Below, piece by piece: positions 25,342 to 33,931 of a stretch of 64,000 nucleotides of DNA (position 1 is the stretch's first letter; each line of letters opens with the position of its first letter). Position numbers and translations under genes: made by a program. The stretch is from an uncultured Bacteroidales bacterium (GTDB lineage: Bacteria; Bacteroidota; Bacteroidia; Bacteroidales; Paludibacteraceae): assembly GCA_900317885.1 (NCBI GenBank), contig ONIM01000003.1, forward strand, positions 1 through 64,000. The letters are read 5' to 3'. The notes under the pieces were generated by a model that saw only the letters and a program-made list of their open reading frames with translations, had not been told where the DNA came from and ran no database searches.

Positions 25342-26680
25342 GCAACCAATTCGGGTACTGAAAATCGCAGCCCTGCCATTCCGGGCTGATCTGTATATAG
25401 GTGCTCTTCTGTTTCTTGAGGATCCACTCGTGGATGAAATCCGCACTCAACTTGGCTTCTAACATCCCCTTGATCGCCTGGAAGTCATCCGTCAGATTAG
25501 CGCGGTGTACGTCGGTCTTCTTCGCAACCCGCACGATGGCGCATACCTCGCGGTTCTTCGCCGGATCCATCATCACGAACGGCTGCGATACCTCGCCCTC
25601 GTTCAGGCTGTAGATCTGCTTGGCTATCTCCGGCGCGAGGTCCTGGTACTCAAACCGACTGCTACCGGTATTGGGGTTGATCATCAGACCGGCGTTCATC
25701 ACCGTGTTCTTATCCTGCGAGAAGCGGATGACTGCTTGCTCAAACTGCAAACTGTCCGTGGTGATGAGTTGGCGGATGGAGTCCAGGCGCTCGATGGCGT
25801 TCACCTTGTCCGTCGCGCTGATACGCGGACGGAGGAGGATATGGCGGCAGTTGATACGCTCGCCTTTCTTCTCGATGAGCTGGATGATATGGTATCCGTA
25901 CTCGGTCTGTACGATACGGCTCACGCGCTTGGGGTCGTTGAGGTTAAAGGCTACCTCGGCGAACTCGCTCACTAACTGCCCGCGGCCGACGAAACCTAAC
26001 TCACCGCCGCGTTTGGCGCTCTCTGTGTCCTCCGAGTACAAGCGGGCTAACATACCGAAATCCGCCGTGCCGTTCTGCACGCGCTCGGTGAACTCCCTCA
26101 GCCTGCTCTTCACCCGCTCCGTCTCTTCCGCCGGCACGGGAGGCTCGAAACTCAGAATCTGTACCTCCACCTGAGCCGGCATCATCGGTATAGAGTCCGA
26201 CGGTAACGAGTTATAGTACCGCCGGATGGCTGCCGGCGTGGGCTTGATATCCGAGGTCAACTTCTGCTGCATCTGCTGGATAATCATCTGGTTGCGGACG
26301 GTTGTCATCATCTCCTCGCGTATCTCGCTGCTCGTCTTGCGGAAATACTCCTCCATCTTCTCTTTCGAACCGATCTGGTTGATGTAGTAGTTAAGCCGCA
26401 TGTCTACCTGATGGCTCACCGACGACTCGTTCGCCTCCACGGAGTCTAACTCCGCCTGATGGAGGAAGAGTTTCTGTACGGCTAACTGCTCGGGAATGAC
26501 ACAATACGGGTCGCCCGGAATCTGCTGACCCTCGTACTGCGCGCGCAACCGCTCTTCCTCTACCTCGCTGCGTAGGATGGCTTCGTCGCCTACTACCCAT
26601 ATCACTTCGTCTATCACCCCCTGCGCCTGCGCCGCCAGGGACACAAACGACAATAATAAAAATACTATATGTCTTTTCAT
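25337..26680 (-). CDS. surA: Periplasmic peptidyl-prolyl isomerase, SurA type
   Basis: SurA-type proteins fold outer-membrane proteins in the periplasm. A signal peptide (MKRHIVFLLLSFVSLAAQAQ) is followed by the SurA N-terminal region (VIDEVIWVVGDEAILRSEVEEERLR). Two parvulin domains come next: the first has DFGMLARLYSEDTESAKRGG and GYHIIQLIEKK, and the second, more diverged, begins INCRHILLRP. The protein has 447 residues, normal for the group. It lies downstream of a second PPIase-like lipoprotein and upstream of the OstA-like gene, forming an envelope cluster. Confidence 0.92.
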   Translation of the reverse strand: MKRHIVFLLLSFVSLAAQAQGVIDEVIWVVGDEAILRSEVEEERLRAQYEGQQIPGDPYCVIPEQLAVQKLFLHQAELDSVEANESSVSHQVDMRLNYYINQIGSKEKMEEYFRKTSSEIREEMMTTVRNQMIIQQMQQKLTSDIKPTPAAIRRYYNSLPSDSIPMMPAQVEVQILSFEPPVPAEETERVKSRLREFTERVQNGTADFGMLARLYSEDTESAKRGGELGFVGRGQLVSEFAEVAFNLNDPKRVSRIVQTEYGYHIIQLIEKKGERINCRHILLRPRISATDKVNAIERLDSIRQLITTDSLQFEQAVIRFSQDKNTVMNAGLMINPNTGSSRFEYQDLAPEIAKQIYSLNEGEVSQPFVMMDPAKNREVCAIVRVAKKTDVHRANLTDDFQAIKGMLEAKLSADFIHEWILKKQKSTYIQISPEWQGCDFQYPNWLH

Positions 26681-26726
26681 AATAATCTACTTTCGACTTT
26701 CGACTTTCTACTTTGAGCGAAGCGGT
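26681..26726. repeat. Spacer of TTTCGAC units plus one family A unit
   Basis: CTACTTTCGACTTTCGACTTTCTACTTTG runs directly into CTTTGAGCGAAGCGGTCT (26711-26728), a family A unit identical to the reverse complement of the units in birA. It fills the gap between surA and the lipoprotein gene and reaches the latter's stop codon. Confidence 0.75.
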
Positions 26727-27554
26727 CTATTCATAAAATTTAATCGTTCCTTTCTGTATTGCCTCGTTGTACAGCCGTTCGCGCTCTTTCTGCAGAAACT
26801 CTACCTGCCTCGTACTCAGTACGATCTTCTCTATCTCCGGACGCGCGTACTCAATCGGCATCTGCTCGCCACGCAGGTGTTTGTCCGTCACCTGCAGGAG
26901 GTAGGTCTTCACGCTGTCGCTCTTCTCAATCTGGTTCTTCGTCTTTAGGAGGTTCTCTATCTCCACACGGTCCATCGGGATATGACCCAAGAGCTCGGTT
27001 GTCGTCAGCCATCGGTCGGCAAATAACTCATACCCCAACGCGTTCTGATAAGCGTATTTCTCGATGGCGTCCATGTCGTTCTTCGTCATCCAGCCCCGCA
27101 GTTTGTCTGCCTTCGGTGCATCGTTGGGTATGACGACGATCATCCCCTTTGCGATACTCTCGTCCAAGCGAAACCGATCCGGCATCCGCTCGTATATCTG
27201 CGCGATCGTACTGTCCGCTACGCTCTTGGGCATCCGCCGCTCCACCAGGTACTCCTCGTAGGCATGGATATACAGCGCGCGGCGGTAGTCCTCTACCATC
27301 CGGTCGATTTCTTTGTTAGAATGACCTTTTGCCTGCTCATATACCAACTGGTCCTTCGCCCATTGGCTCATATATTGCTGCGACAAGCGGAGGCTGTCCT
27401 CTCCGCTCAGACCTACCGTTAACGAATCCAGGGTAGATTGATAGAGGTAATGACCGTTCACTTCTGCCACAGCTCCCGCCTGCTGTTTCTTCTCCAGCGC
27501 CGTACATCCGCAGAGCAAAAACCCTGCCAAAAGAACCGGAATGATCTGTTTCAT
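26727..27554 (-). CDS. PPIase-like lipoprotein (275 aa)
   Basis: The lipobox is LLCGC, with Cys20, in MKQIIPVLLAGFLLCGCTAL. The rest is helical (SurA/PpiC N-terminal-like: SQQYMSQWAKDQLVYEQAKGHSNKEIDRMVEDYRR), with no clear parvulin active domain. In Bacteroidota a protein of this kind commonly precedes surA, probably as a partner chaperone in the outer-membrane assembly route. It heads the operon that continues with surA, the OstA-like gene, the barrel protein and dnaG. Start 27554 was chosen because the signal peptide begins there. Confidence 0.8.
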   Translation of the reverse strand: MKQIIPVLLAGFLLCGCTALEKKQQAGAVAEVNGHYLYQSTLDSLTVGLSGEDSLRLSQQYMSQWAKDQLVYEQAKGHSNKEIDRMVEDYRRALYIHAYEEYLVERRMPKSVADSTIAQIYERMPDRFRLDESIAKGMIVVIPNDAPKADKLRGWMTKNDMDAIEKYAYQNALGYELFADRWLTTTELLGHIPMDRVEIENLLKTKNQIEKSDSVKTYLLQVTDKHLRGEQMPIEYARPEIEKIVLSTRQVEFLQKERERLYNEAIQKGTIKFYE

Positions 27555-27579
27555 TTTATAAAATATCATAATTCGGGCG

Positions 27580-27610
27580 CAAAGTTACTGCTTTTTTTTG
27601 AGATACGCAA
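27580..27610 (-). promoter_or_regulatory. Promoter of the envelope-biogenesis/dnaG operon
   Basis: On the minus strand TTG (27608-27610) and TAACTTTG (27580-27587) are 20 bases apart. It is divergent from the udk promoter 29 bases away. Confidence 0.8.
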
Positions 27611-27638
27611 GAAAAAACGGGAAAAAACGCGTGCGCGC

Positions 27639-27669
27639 TTGCATATATCAAAAAAAAACATTACCTTTG
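27639..27669 (+). promoter_or_regulatory. Promoter of udk
   Basis: TTG at 27639-27641 and TACCTTTG at 27662-27669, with a 28-base leader to the ATG at 27698. Confidence 0.82.
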
Positions 27670-27697
27670 CAGCCCGAAAGACAAACAATTCCACTTT

Positions 27698-28315
27698 ATG
27701 TTTATCATCGGCATTGCGGGCGGTACCGGCTCGGGTAAAACAACGGTAGTCAAGAAGCTCATCGAGCGCCTCCCAAAGAACGAGGTAGTAGTCATCCCTC
27801 AGGACTCGTACTACAAGGACAGCAGTAACGTTCCCGTGGAGGAGCGTCAGAACATCAATTTCGACCACCCCGATGCCTTCGATTGGGCGCTGCTGACGAA
27901 GCATATAGGTATGCTCAAAGAGGGTCAGCCCATCGAGCAGCCGATATACTCATATATCACCTGTACCAGGCAGAAAGAGACGATCCATATTGAGCCGAAA
28001 GATGTGATTGTCGTAGAAGGAATCATGGCGCTGCGCGAACCGAAGATGCGCGCGCAGATGGATCTGAAGATCTTTGTCGATGCTGACGCCGACGACCGTC
28101 TGATCCGCGTGATGAAACGCGATGTGGTAGAGCGCGGACGAAGTGCCGAGCAGGTGATCGAGCGCTACCAGCGTGTGCTCAAGCCCATGCACGAGCAGTT
28201 CATCGAGCCGTGCAAGCGTTTTGCTGACGTCATCGTACCGCAAGGCGGACATAACAACGCAGCGATCAACATGCTGGCGAAATTCGTCAAGCAGCAGCTG
28301 AGGGAGAGGGATTAG
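27698..28315 (+). CDS. udk: Uridine kinase
   Basis: Udk phosphorylates uridine and cytidine in pyrimidine salvage. The 205-residue protein has the P-loop GGTGSGKTT, then QDSYYKD, the substrate region FDHPDAFDW, and the lid with Arg residues (RLIRVMKRDVVERGRS). All are standard. It has its own promoter. The next gene begins after two bases. Confidence 0.95.
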   Translation: MFIIGIAGGTGSGKTTVVKKLIERLPKNEVVVIPQDSYYKDSSNVPVEERQNINFDHPDAFDWALLTKHIGMLKEGQPIEQPIYSYITCTRQKETIHIEPKDVIVVEGIMALREPKMRAQMDLKIFVDADADDRLIRVMKRDVVERGRSAEQVIERYQRVLKPMHEQFIEPCKRFADVIVPQGGHNNAAINMLAKFVKQQLRERD

Positions 28316-28317
28316 GA

Positions 28318-28893
28318 TTGTTCTGGAGTTTATTTCTGACATATTTGAAGATCGGGACCTTCACCCTTGGTGGAGGTTACGCGATGTTACCCCTTATCCA
28401 GCGCGAGGTGGTGGACCGCAAGGGTTGGATCGACGAGGAGGAGTTTCTGAACATGATCGCCTTGGCGCAAGCTGCTCCGGGCATCATCGCAGTCAATAGC
28501 GCTATCTTCATCGGTTGGCGTATAGGCGGATGGAAGGGTGTGGCCGGTGCGGTCTTAGGGGCTGTACTGCCGTCATTCGTCATCATCCTGCTGATCGCTA
28601 TGGTCTTCAGCGAATGGAAAGAGTTGCCGGCGGTGGAAGCGGCATTCAAGGGTATTCGTCCGGCTGTCGTGGCGCTGATCGCGGCGCCGTTAGTGAAGTT
28701 GGCGAGGAACGCTATGAAGAGGCCTACCCCCGGTCCCTCACTAAAGGGAAGGGAGTTGCGCAACGCAGCGCCCTTGCTGATATCGTTAGCCGCCGCGCTG
28801 GCGATCTGGCTCGGTCATGTTAATCCCGTTTGGGTCATTCTAATCACGATTGTATGCTCTATCTGCAGTTGTTTCTTTCGTTCTTTAAGATAG
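28318..28893 (+). CDS. Chromate transporter family protein, first half (191 aa)
   Basis: Chromate ion transporters of this short type work as a pair of homologous halves. The protein starts at TTG (MFWSLFLTYLKIGTFTLGGGYAMLPLIQRE), which holds the conserved FxxGGGYAMLPLI signature; no ATG is placed to include it. About five membrane segments follow. The loop near residues 137-146 (RPTPGPSLKGRELR) is encoded by a palindromic repeat (28719-28755), inserted in frame between two helices. The end overlaps the second half gene by 40 bases. Actual substrate may be chromate or sulfate. Confidence 0.85.
   Translation: MFWSLFLTYLKIGTFTLGGGYAMLPLIQREVVDRKGWIDEEEFLNMIALAQAAPGIIAVNSAIFIGWRIGGWKGVAGAVLGAVLPSFVIILLIAMVFSEWKELPAVEAAFKGIRPAVVALIAAPLVKLARNAMKRPTPGPSLKGRELRNAAPLLISLAAALAIWLGHVNPVWVILITIVCSICSCFFRSLR
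28719..28755 (-). repeat. Palindromic repeat, family B, copy 2 (inverted)
   Basis: The reverse complement reads CTCCCTTCCCTTTAGTGAGG then GACCGGGGGTAGGCC, matching the copy at 16551-16586. It is translated as PTPGPSLKGRE in a transporter loop. Confidence 0.8.
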
Positions 28894-29420
28894 GTCTCTT
28901 CGGTTTTGGAGGAGGCTTGGCGATCACGTCGCTTATCCAGATGGAGGTAGAGCGGTACGGATGGATGAGTCCGCAGGAGTTCGTGGATATCGTGGCGGTG
29001 AGTCAGGTGACTCCGGGTCCGATAGGTATCAACTGCGCGACGTACGTCGGTTACACCGCCACGGGTTCGGTCTGGGGATCGGTCCTGACGACGACGGCGA
29101 TCGTTCTGCCGAGTCTCATCATCATGCTATCGGTTTGCAGGGCGTATTTCTGGATTGACAAGCGGTTTCACGACAACCCGTATTTTACCCAGACACTTCG
29201 GATGCTGCGTTTCACGGTAATCGGTCTGATCGCCTCGGCAGCCTTGATGCTCATTAGGCCGGAGACCTTTATCGACCCGATATCATGGATCATCTTCGCG
29301 GTTGTGGCATTCTTCACCATCCTGCCGCAGATGACGAAAAACAAGATGACCGAGGTTCTCAGTCATCCTATCTTATTGATTATTCTTGCCGGCGTAGCCG
29401 GGTACCTTATTTACGCTTAG
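28854..29420 (+). CDS. Chromate transporter family protein, second half (188 aa)
   Basis: The second half of the split transporter starts MLYLQLFLSFFKIGLFGFGGGLAITSLIQ, again with the FGGG signature. About five or six membrane helices follow. ATG 28854 is inside the end of the first gene, so translation is coupled. An earlier ATG at 28830 adds residues that do not fit the family. The stop overlaps the convergent uvrD-like gene by four bases. Confidence 0.87.
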   Translation: MLYLQLFLSFFKIGLFGFGGGLAITSLIQMEVERYGWMSPQEFVDIVAVSQVTPGPIGINCATYVGYTATGSVWGSVLTTTAIVLPSLIIMLSVCRAYFWIDKRFHDNPYFTQTLRMLRFTVIGLIASAALMLIRPETFIDPISWIIFAVVAFFTILPQMTKNKMTEVLSHPILLIILAGVAGYLIYA

Positions 29421-31660
29421 ATCTTCTCTAATTTCGCGTGGGTAAGGAGCAGGGTCTTGGTACCCCGGGTATCGAAGTTAATCTCAATCTTATCATTCTC
29501 CGTGACCTCGTCCCGATAGACGCGGACGACCGTTCCTTCTCCAAACACACGGTGGGTGACTCTATCGCCGGCTTTCCAGACCGAGGAGGCAATTGTGCTC
29601 GTCGCGCCGGACACCGGCGTACTAGGAACACTGGGAATCCTAGGGGTAGAAAAAGCTACTCTAGAGGGTTCGCTATAGCTCCAATGCGAGATAGGTTTAT
29701 CATTGAAAAATGCAGATGCTGTCTTGATATATTGCTTACCAATATCATTAAGGAACATAGACCTTTGCAGAATTTTGAATTCTCCATTCAAAAATCTAGT
29801 TCTTGCAAAGGTTAAATAACACCGCTCCATGGCACGTGTGATAGCCACATAGAACAAACGGCGTTCCTCTTGTAAACTATCATTATCCTCCATGTCACGG
29901 GAAGAAGGGAATATGCCATTCTCTAAACCGGTTATAAAAACTGTTGGGAATTCCAAGCCCTTTGCACTATGTATTGTCATTAAAGTTACGAAATCAGAAG
30001 AATCGCTCTTACTTTCATCCTGATCCGTTAGCAAACTCACTTCATAAAGAAACTCATTAATAGGAACAACTTCTATATTGTTTTCCTTCTTTTTAATGTC
30101 TTCATAGTCTTGGATCAATTGTATGAAGGATTGTAGATTTTGTATTCTGTCTGTTTCTTCTTTGTCAAATGGATCATCTATGTTAAGTGATATTCCCGCT
30201 ATATTAAGTGCATGGAGAACAATATCTGAAGCTCCTAATTGCATAGTTTCTTCTGCTAACTGACCTATCTTTTCCGAGAAAGTTTGCAGTTTGGAGATTC
30301 CTTTTATTCCATACTTTTGCGGAGCCTGCATAACTTCAAGATATGCTACGCCATATTCTTTTGCAATAGTAGCAACTTTCTTCATCGTAGTGGAGCCTAT
30401 TCCACTATAGATGTTTATTGCACGCAGCAACGCCTCATTATCCAATGGATTAACTGCGAGGCGCAAATAACTGATAATATCTTTGATCTCTTTGCGTTGA
30501 TAAAAAGAGATATTACCATACACCCGATAGGGAATACTATGATTGCGCAACTCGTCCTCGAACAACCTTGATTGAGCATTTGTGCGATATAGCACTGCTA
30601 TTTCGCTGTATGGAGTGCCTAACTTTGAGTGATCTTGGATTATTTGCGATATAACACCTTTCGCTTCGTCCTTATCCTTTTCGTATGATTTAAGAATTAA
30701 TTGTGCCCCTTCTTCTTTCTCTGAATAAATTTCCTTTGGAATACGGTCTGAGTTATTGACAATTAGAGAGTTGCTCGCGTTTACAATATTCTGGGTGGAG
30801 CGATAATTACGCTCCAACTTGAATAATTGTGCATTGGGATACTGCTCCTGAAATTGGAGAATGTTGTGGATGTCAGCTCCTCGGAACGAGTAAATGGATT
30901 GTGAATCGTCACCTACTACGCAGATGTTATTTTGTGGCTCGGCAAGCTCTTTGACAAGCAGATATTGTACGTGATTGGTATCTTGATACTCATCCACTAG
31001 TATGTATTTGAATTTTTCCTGAAATCTGGCTCGAACTTCGGGGAAATCACGCATTAATTTTAAGGTCTCCAATAGCATGTCATCGAAGTCCATCGCATTA
31101 TTTGATTTCATACGTGACTGGTAGAGTTTGTAAATGTCATACAGCTGATACAAGCGCATAGCTTTGTTTTCTCGTTGGAGATCAACGTTAGCACTGTATT
31201 CTTCTGGGGAGACAAAATTGTTTTTTAATACAGAAATCCTATTTAATACCAAGCCAGGTCTGTATGTTTTATCGTCTAATTCTAACTCTTTGCAAAGAGC
31301 TTTGATGAGTGATTTGCTATCTGTTGTATCGTAGATAGTAAAGTCTTTTGTATAACCGAGCTTCTCCGGTTCTTGCCGTAGAAGTCGTCCACATATACTA
31401 TGGAAGGTGCCCATCCAGAGGTAACGTGCGTCGTTGCCGACGAGTTTCTGAATACGCTCCTTCATCTCCCGCGCGGCTTTGTTGGTGAACGTCAGGGCTA
31501 AGATATTCCCGGCGGGAACGCCTTGTGACAAGAGATAAGCGATGCGGTAGGTCAAGACTCTGGTCTTGCCCGAACCGGCACCTGCGACGATGAGCGACGG
31601 CCCTTCCGTAGCCGTGACTGCTGCGCGTTGGGTAGTATTGAGTTGATCTAAAAATTCCAT
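29417..31660 (-). CDS. UvrD/PcrA-family DNA helicase (747 aa)
   Basis: This is a superfamily 1 helicase for repair and recombination. Visible motifs are GAGSGKTRVLTYRI (I), VDEYQDTNHVQY (II), GDDSQSIYSFRGAD (III), YRSTQNI (IV), MTIHSAKGLEFPTVF (V) and FYVAITRAM (VI). A C-terminal Tudor-like part (GDRVTHRVFGEGTVV) is as in PcrA. The linker before it carries a CTAG repeat (TPRIPSVPSTPV). The ends of the gene match local base composition, but roughly 29650-31430 is far more AT-rich, so the gene looks mosaic. Its ATG is eight bases after the promoter. Confidence 0.93.
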   Translation of the reverse strand: MEFLDQLNTTQRAAVTATEGPSLIVAGAGSGKTRVLTYRIAYLLSQGVPAGNILALTFTNKAAREMKERIQKLVGNDARYLWMGTFHSICGRLLRQEPEKLGYTKDFTIYDTTDSKSLIKALCKELELDDKTYRPGLVLNRISVLKNNFVSPEEYSANVDLQRENKAMRLYQLYDIYKLYQSRMKSNNAMDFDDMLLETLKLMRDFPEVRARFQEKFKYILVDEYQDTNHVQYLLVKELAEPQNNICVVGDDSQSIYSFRGADIHNILQFQEQYPNAQLFKLERNYRSTQNIVNASNSLIVNNSDRIPKEIYSEKEEGAQLILKSYEKDKDEAKGVISQIIQDHSKLGTPYSEIAVLYRTNAQSRLFEDELRNHSIPYRVYGNISFYQRKEIKDIISYLRLAVNPLDNEALLRAINIYSGIGSTTMKKVATIAKEYGVAYLEVMQAPQKYGIKGISKLQTFSEKIGQLAEETMQLGASDIVLHALNIAGISLNIDDPFDKEETDRIQNLQSFIQLIQDYEDIKKKENNIEVVPINEFLYEVSLLTDQDESKSDSSDFVTLMTIHSAKGLEFPTVFITGLENGIFPSSRDMEDNDSLQEERRLFYVAITRAMERCYLTFARTRFLNGEFKILQRSMFLNDIGKQYIKTASAFFNDKPISHWSYSEPSRVAFSTPRIPSVPSTPVSGATSTIASSVWKAGDRVTHRVFGEGTVVRVYRDEVTENDKIEINFDTRGTKTLLLTHAKLEKI
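29621..29644 (-). repeat. CTAG/CCTAGG repeat in the uvrD linker
   Basis: ACTAGGAACACTGGGAATCC then TAGG: imperfect repeats encoding Pro/Ser residues between the helicase core and the Tudor-like end. Confidence 0.5.
29650..31430 (-). other. AT-rich core segment of the helicase gene
   Basis: The 60 bases at 30061-30120 contain 17 G or C; the 60 at 31501-31560, in the same gene, contain 32. The shift occurs inside an intact reading frame at both ends, which suggests replacement of the middle of the gene by a homologous allele. Confidence 0.55.
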
Positions 31661-31668
31661 AATCGCTA

Positions 31669-31700
31669 CAAAATTACAACAAAATTTGCACATACGCAAA
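31669..31700 (-). promoter_or_regulatory. Promoter of the uvrD-like gene
   Basis: On the minus strand TTTG (31697-31700) and TAATTTTG (31669-31676) are 20 bases apart. Eight bases remain to the ATG. It overlaps the aroB promoter on the other strand. Confidence 0.82.
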
Positions 31701-31716
31701 AAAAAGTGTAACTTTG
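31685..31716 (+). promoter_or_regulatory. Promoter of aroB
   Basis: TTTG at 31685-31688 and TAACTTTG at 31709-31716 are 20 bases apart; the ATG follows 11 bases later. It shares 16 bases with the divergent helicase promoter. Confidence 0.83.
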
Positions 31717-31727
31717 CAGCGGATTTT

Positions 31728-32765
31728 ATGATTTGCGAGGATTTACATAGTGCCTTAGCGCATATTTTGCGCTCGTACGAACCCGATCAGGTTTGTTTTG
31801 TAGTCGATGAGCAAGTAAGGGGCATCGTTGAGGCAAGTAAGGGGCAAATAGGACTCAAGTGCTGTACACTATCTGTTTCTGAATCGGGAAAGACGCTTGA
31901 GACGGTGCAGCAGGTCTGGGATTTCTTCTTTGCCCATGGTCTGACGCGGAGCGGCGTGGTGGTCGCTATCGGCGGCGGAGTACTGACGGATGTTGTGGGT
32001 TTTGCTGCGGCGACGTACAAACGCGGCGTCGATTGTATCTATGTTCCTACGACGCTCCTGGCGATGGTGGATGCTTCGACCGGCGGCAAGACGGGCTTTA
32101 ACTACCACGGTCTCAAAAACAGTATCGGTGTTTTTGCTCCTCCGGTGGAGACGCTCATCTGGCCGGGGTGGCTGCAAACGTTGCCGGCGAAAGAGATACT
32201 GAACGGTTTTGCAGAGATGCTGAAGACGGGGCTTATTGAAAGCCCCACCCTTTGGCACGACCTGCTCAACTACGATTTGGAGGCGATGCCTTTAGAGTCG
32301 TTGACGCCGCTGATCCGGCGGTGCGTAGCGGTCAAAGAGGCGGTCGTTGCGGCGGACCCGAAAGAAGAAGGACTGCGCAAGGTGCTGAATTTCGGCCATA
32401 CCTTCGGTCACGCGTTAGAGGAGTTGAGTCACGCGCAAGCCCATCCGGGTGTCGAGCCGCTCGACCACGGCTACGCGGTGCTGTATGGCATGATTGCGGA
32501 ATTGTATCTGTCGGTAACCAAACTCGGTTGCGAGCGCGAGGTGCTGCAACAGCTGACGCAGATCATGCTTCATGCTTACGGCAAGCCTGCCTGCAAATGT
32601 TCGGACCGCGAGCGGCTGATTGCGCTCATGAAGCAGGATAAAAAGAACGAGCGTGCCGCTGAGATCAACGTCACGCTCCTTCGGGCTGTCAGTTCGCCGG
32701 TAGTCAATCAGACGATCACTGCTGACGAAGCCGATGAGGCATGGGAATATCTGTTCTCCCTCTGA
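31728..32765 (+). CDS. aroB: 3-dehydroquinate synthase AroB
   Basis: AroB converts DAHP to 3-dehydroquinate in the shikimate pathway, using NAD and a metal ion. Visible are the NAD site GGGVLTDVVGFAAATYKRG, the TTLLAMVDASTGGKTGFN segment, the metal ligands in LNFGHTFGHALE and the later DHGYAVLYGM. Start 31728 (345 aa) follows the promoter. Near the N-terminus the peptide VRGIVEASKGQ is encoded by two copies of CAAGTAAGGGGCA. The length is normal for the family. Confidence 0.94.
   Translation: MICEDLHSALAHILRSYEPDQVCFVVDEQVRGIVEASKGQIGLKCCTLSVSESGKTLETVQQVWDFFFAHGLTRSGVVVAIGGGVLTDVVGFAAATYKRGVDCIYVPTTLLAMVDASTGGKTGFNYHGLKNSIGVFAPPVETLIWPGWLQTLPAKEILNGFAEMLKTGLIESPTLWHDLLNYDLEAMPLESLTPLIRRCVAVKEAVVAADPKEEGLRKVLNFGHTFGHALEELSHAQAHPGVEPLDHGYAVLYGMIAELYLSVTKLGCEREVLQQLTQIMLHAYGKPACKCSDRERLIALMKQDKKNERAAEINVTLLRAVSSPVVNQTITADEADEAWEYLFSL
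31811..31847 (+). repeat. Direct repeat GCAAGTAAGGGGCA in aroB
   Basis: Two copies separated by eight bases (TCGTTGAG), in frame, near codon 28. Confidence 0.7.
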
Positions 32766-32776
32766 TTATCGTTTTT

Positions 32777-33910
32777 TCACCGACCTTTATACATCTCCTC
32801 GTAGTATTTCTCGTACTCGCCGGAGGTGATGTTATCCAGCCAGGGCTGGTTGTCCAAGTACCAGCGGACGGTTTTCTCTATACCTTCCTCAAACTGCAAG
32901 GAGGGTTCCCAACCCAACTCTTTCTGCAGTTTCGTCGAGTCGATGGCGTAGCGCATATCGTGCCCTGCGCGGTCGGTGACGTAGGTGATGAGGTCGAGGT
33001 CGGCTCCTTCGGGACGACCCAAGAGTTTATCTACGGTCTTGATGACGGTCCGGATGATGTCGATATTCTTCCACTCGTTGAAGCCGCCGATGTTATAGGT
33101 CTCGGCGATGGTGCCCTTATGGAAAATAAGGTCTATCGCGCGTGCGTGATCCTCTACATATAACCAGTCGCGCACGTTCTCGCCCTTGCCATAGACCGGC
33201 AGGGGTTTGCGGTGACGGATATTATTGATGAAGAGCGGGATGAGTTTCTCGGGGAACTGGTAAGGTCCGTAGTTATTCGAGCAGTTCGTCACGATTGTCG
33301 GCATGCCGTAGGTGTCGTGAAAAGCGCGAACGAAATGATCCGACGAAGCCTTCGATGCCGAGTACGGCGAGTGGGGGTTGTATTTCGTCGTCTCATAGAA
33401 GAAGTCCTCGCCGTACGCCAGATGGTGCTCGGAGGAAGAAGCCTTGGTGGTGAAGGGCGGTTGGATGCCCTCGGGGTGGGTCATCTGCAAAGCGCCATAG
33501 ACCTCATCCGTGGAGATGTGATAGAAACGCTTGCCTTCGTACTTCTCCGGCAGGGACTCCCAGTAGAGTTTCGCAGCCTGGAGCACGGAGAGGGTGCCCA
33601 TGACGTTGGTCTTGGCGAAGGTGAAGGGATCCTTGATGGAGCGGTCCACGTGGCTCTCTGCCGCCAGATGGATGACGCCGGTGACGTGCTCCTCCTGCAT
33701 GAGGGCATAGATAGTGTCAAAATCGCAGATGTCTGCGCGTACAAAACGATAGTTGGGTTTGTCCTCGATGTCCTTGAGGTTAGCGAGGTTACCTGCGTAG
33801 GTCAGCTTGTCCACATTGATGATCCGGTAGCCCGGGTATTTGTTGACGAAAAGCCGTACGACATGGCTTCCGATAAATCCGGCTCCGCCGGTGATGATGA
33901 TGGATTGCAT
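32777..33910 (-). CDS. rfbB: dTDP-glucose 4,6-dehydratase RfbB
   Basis: The enzyme forms dTDP-4-keto-6-deoxy-glucose for surface sugars such as rhamnose. It is a short-chain dehydrogenase: GGAGFIGSHV at the N-terminus, YSASKASSDHFVRAF with the Tyr/Lys pair, and DRAGHDMRYAID near the end. I chose ATG 33910 over a TTG nine bases earlier. The other rfb genes are not in the window. It follows birA on the same strand, 21 bases away. Confidence 0.93.
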   Translation of the reverse strand: MQSIIITGGAGFIGSHVVRLFVNKYPGYRIINVDKLTYAGNLANLKDIEDKPNYRFVRADICDFDTIYALMQEEHVTGVIHLAAESHVDRSIKDPFTFAKTNVMGTLSVLQAAKLYWESLPEKYEGKRFYHISTDEVYGALQMTHPEGIQPPFTTKASSSEHHLAYGEDFFYETTKYNPHSPYSASKASSDHFVRAFHDTYGMPTIVTNCSNNYGPYQFPEKLIPLFINNIRHRKPLPVYGKGENVRDWLYVEDHARAIDLIFHKGTIAETYNIGGFNEWKNIDIIRTVIKTVDKLLGRPEGADLDLITYVTDRAGHDMRYAIDSTKLQKELGWEPSLQFEEGIEKTVRWYLDNQPWLDNITSGEYEKYYEEMYKGR

Positions 33911-33931
33911 ATATTTCAAATTTAGGGTTTC

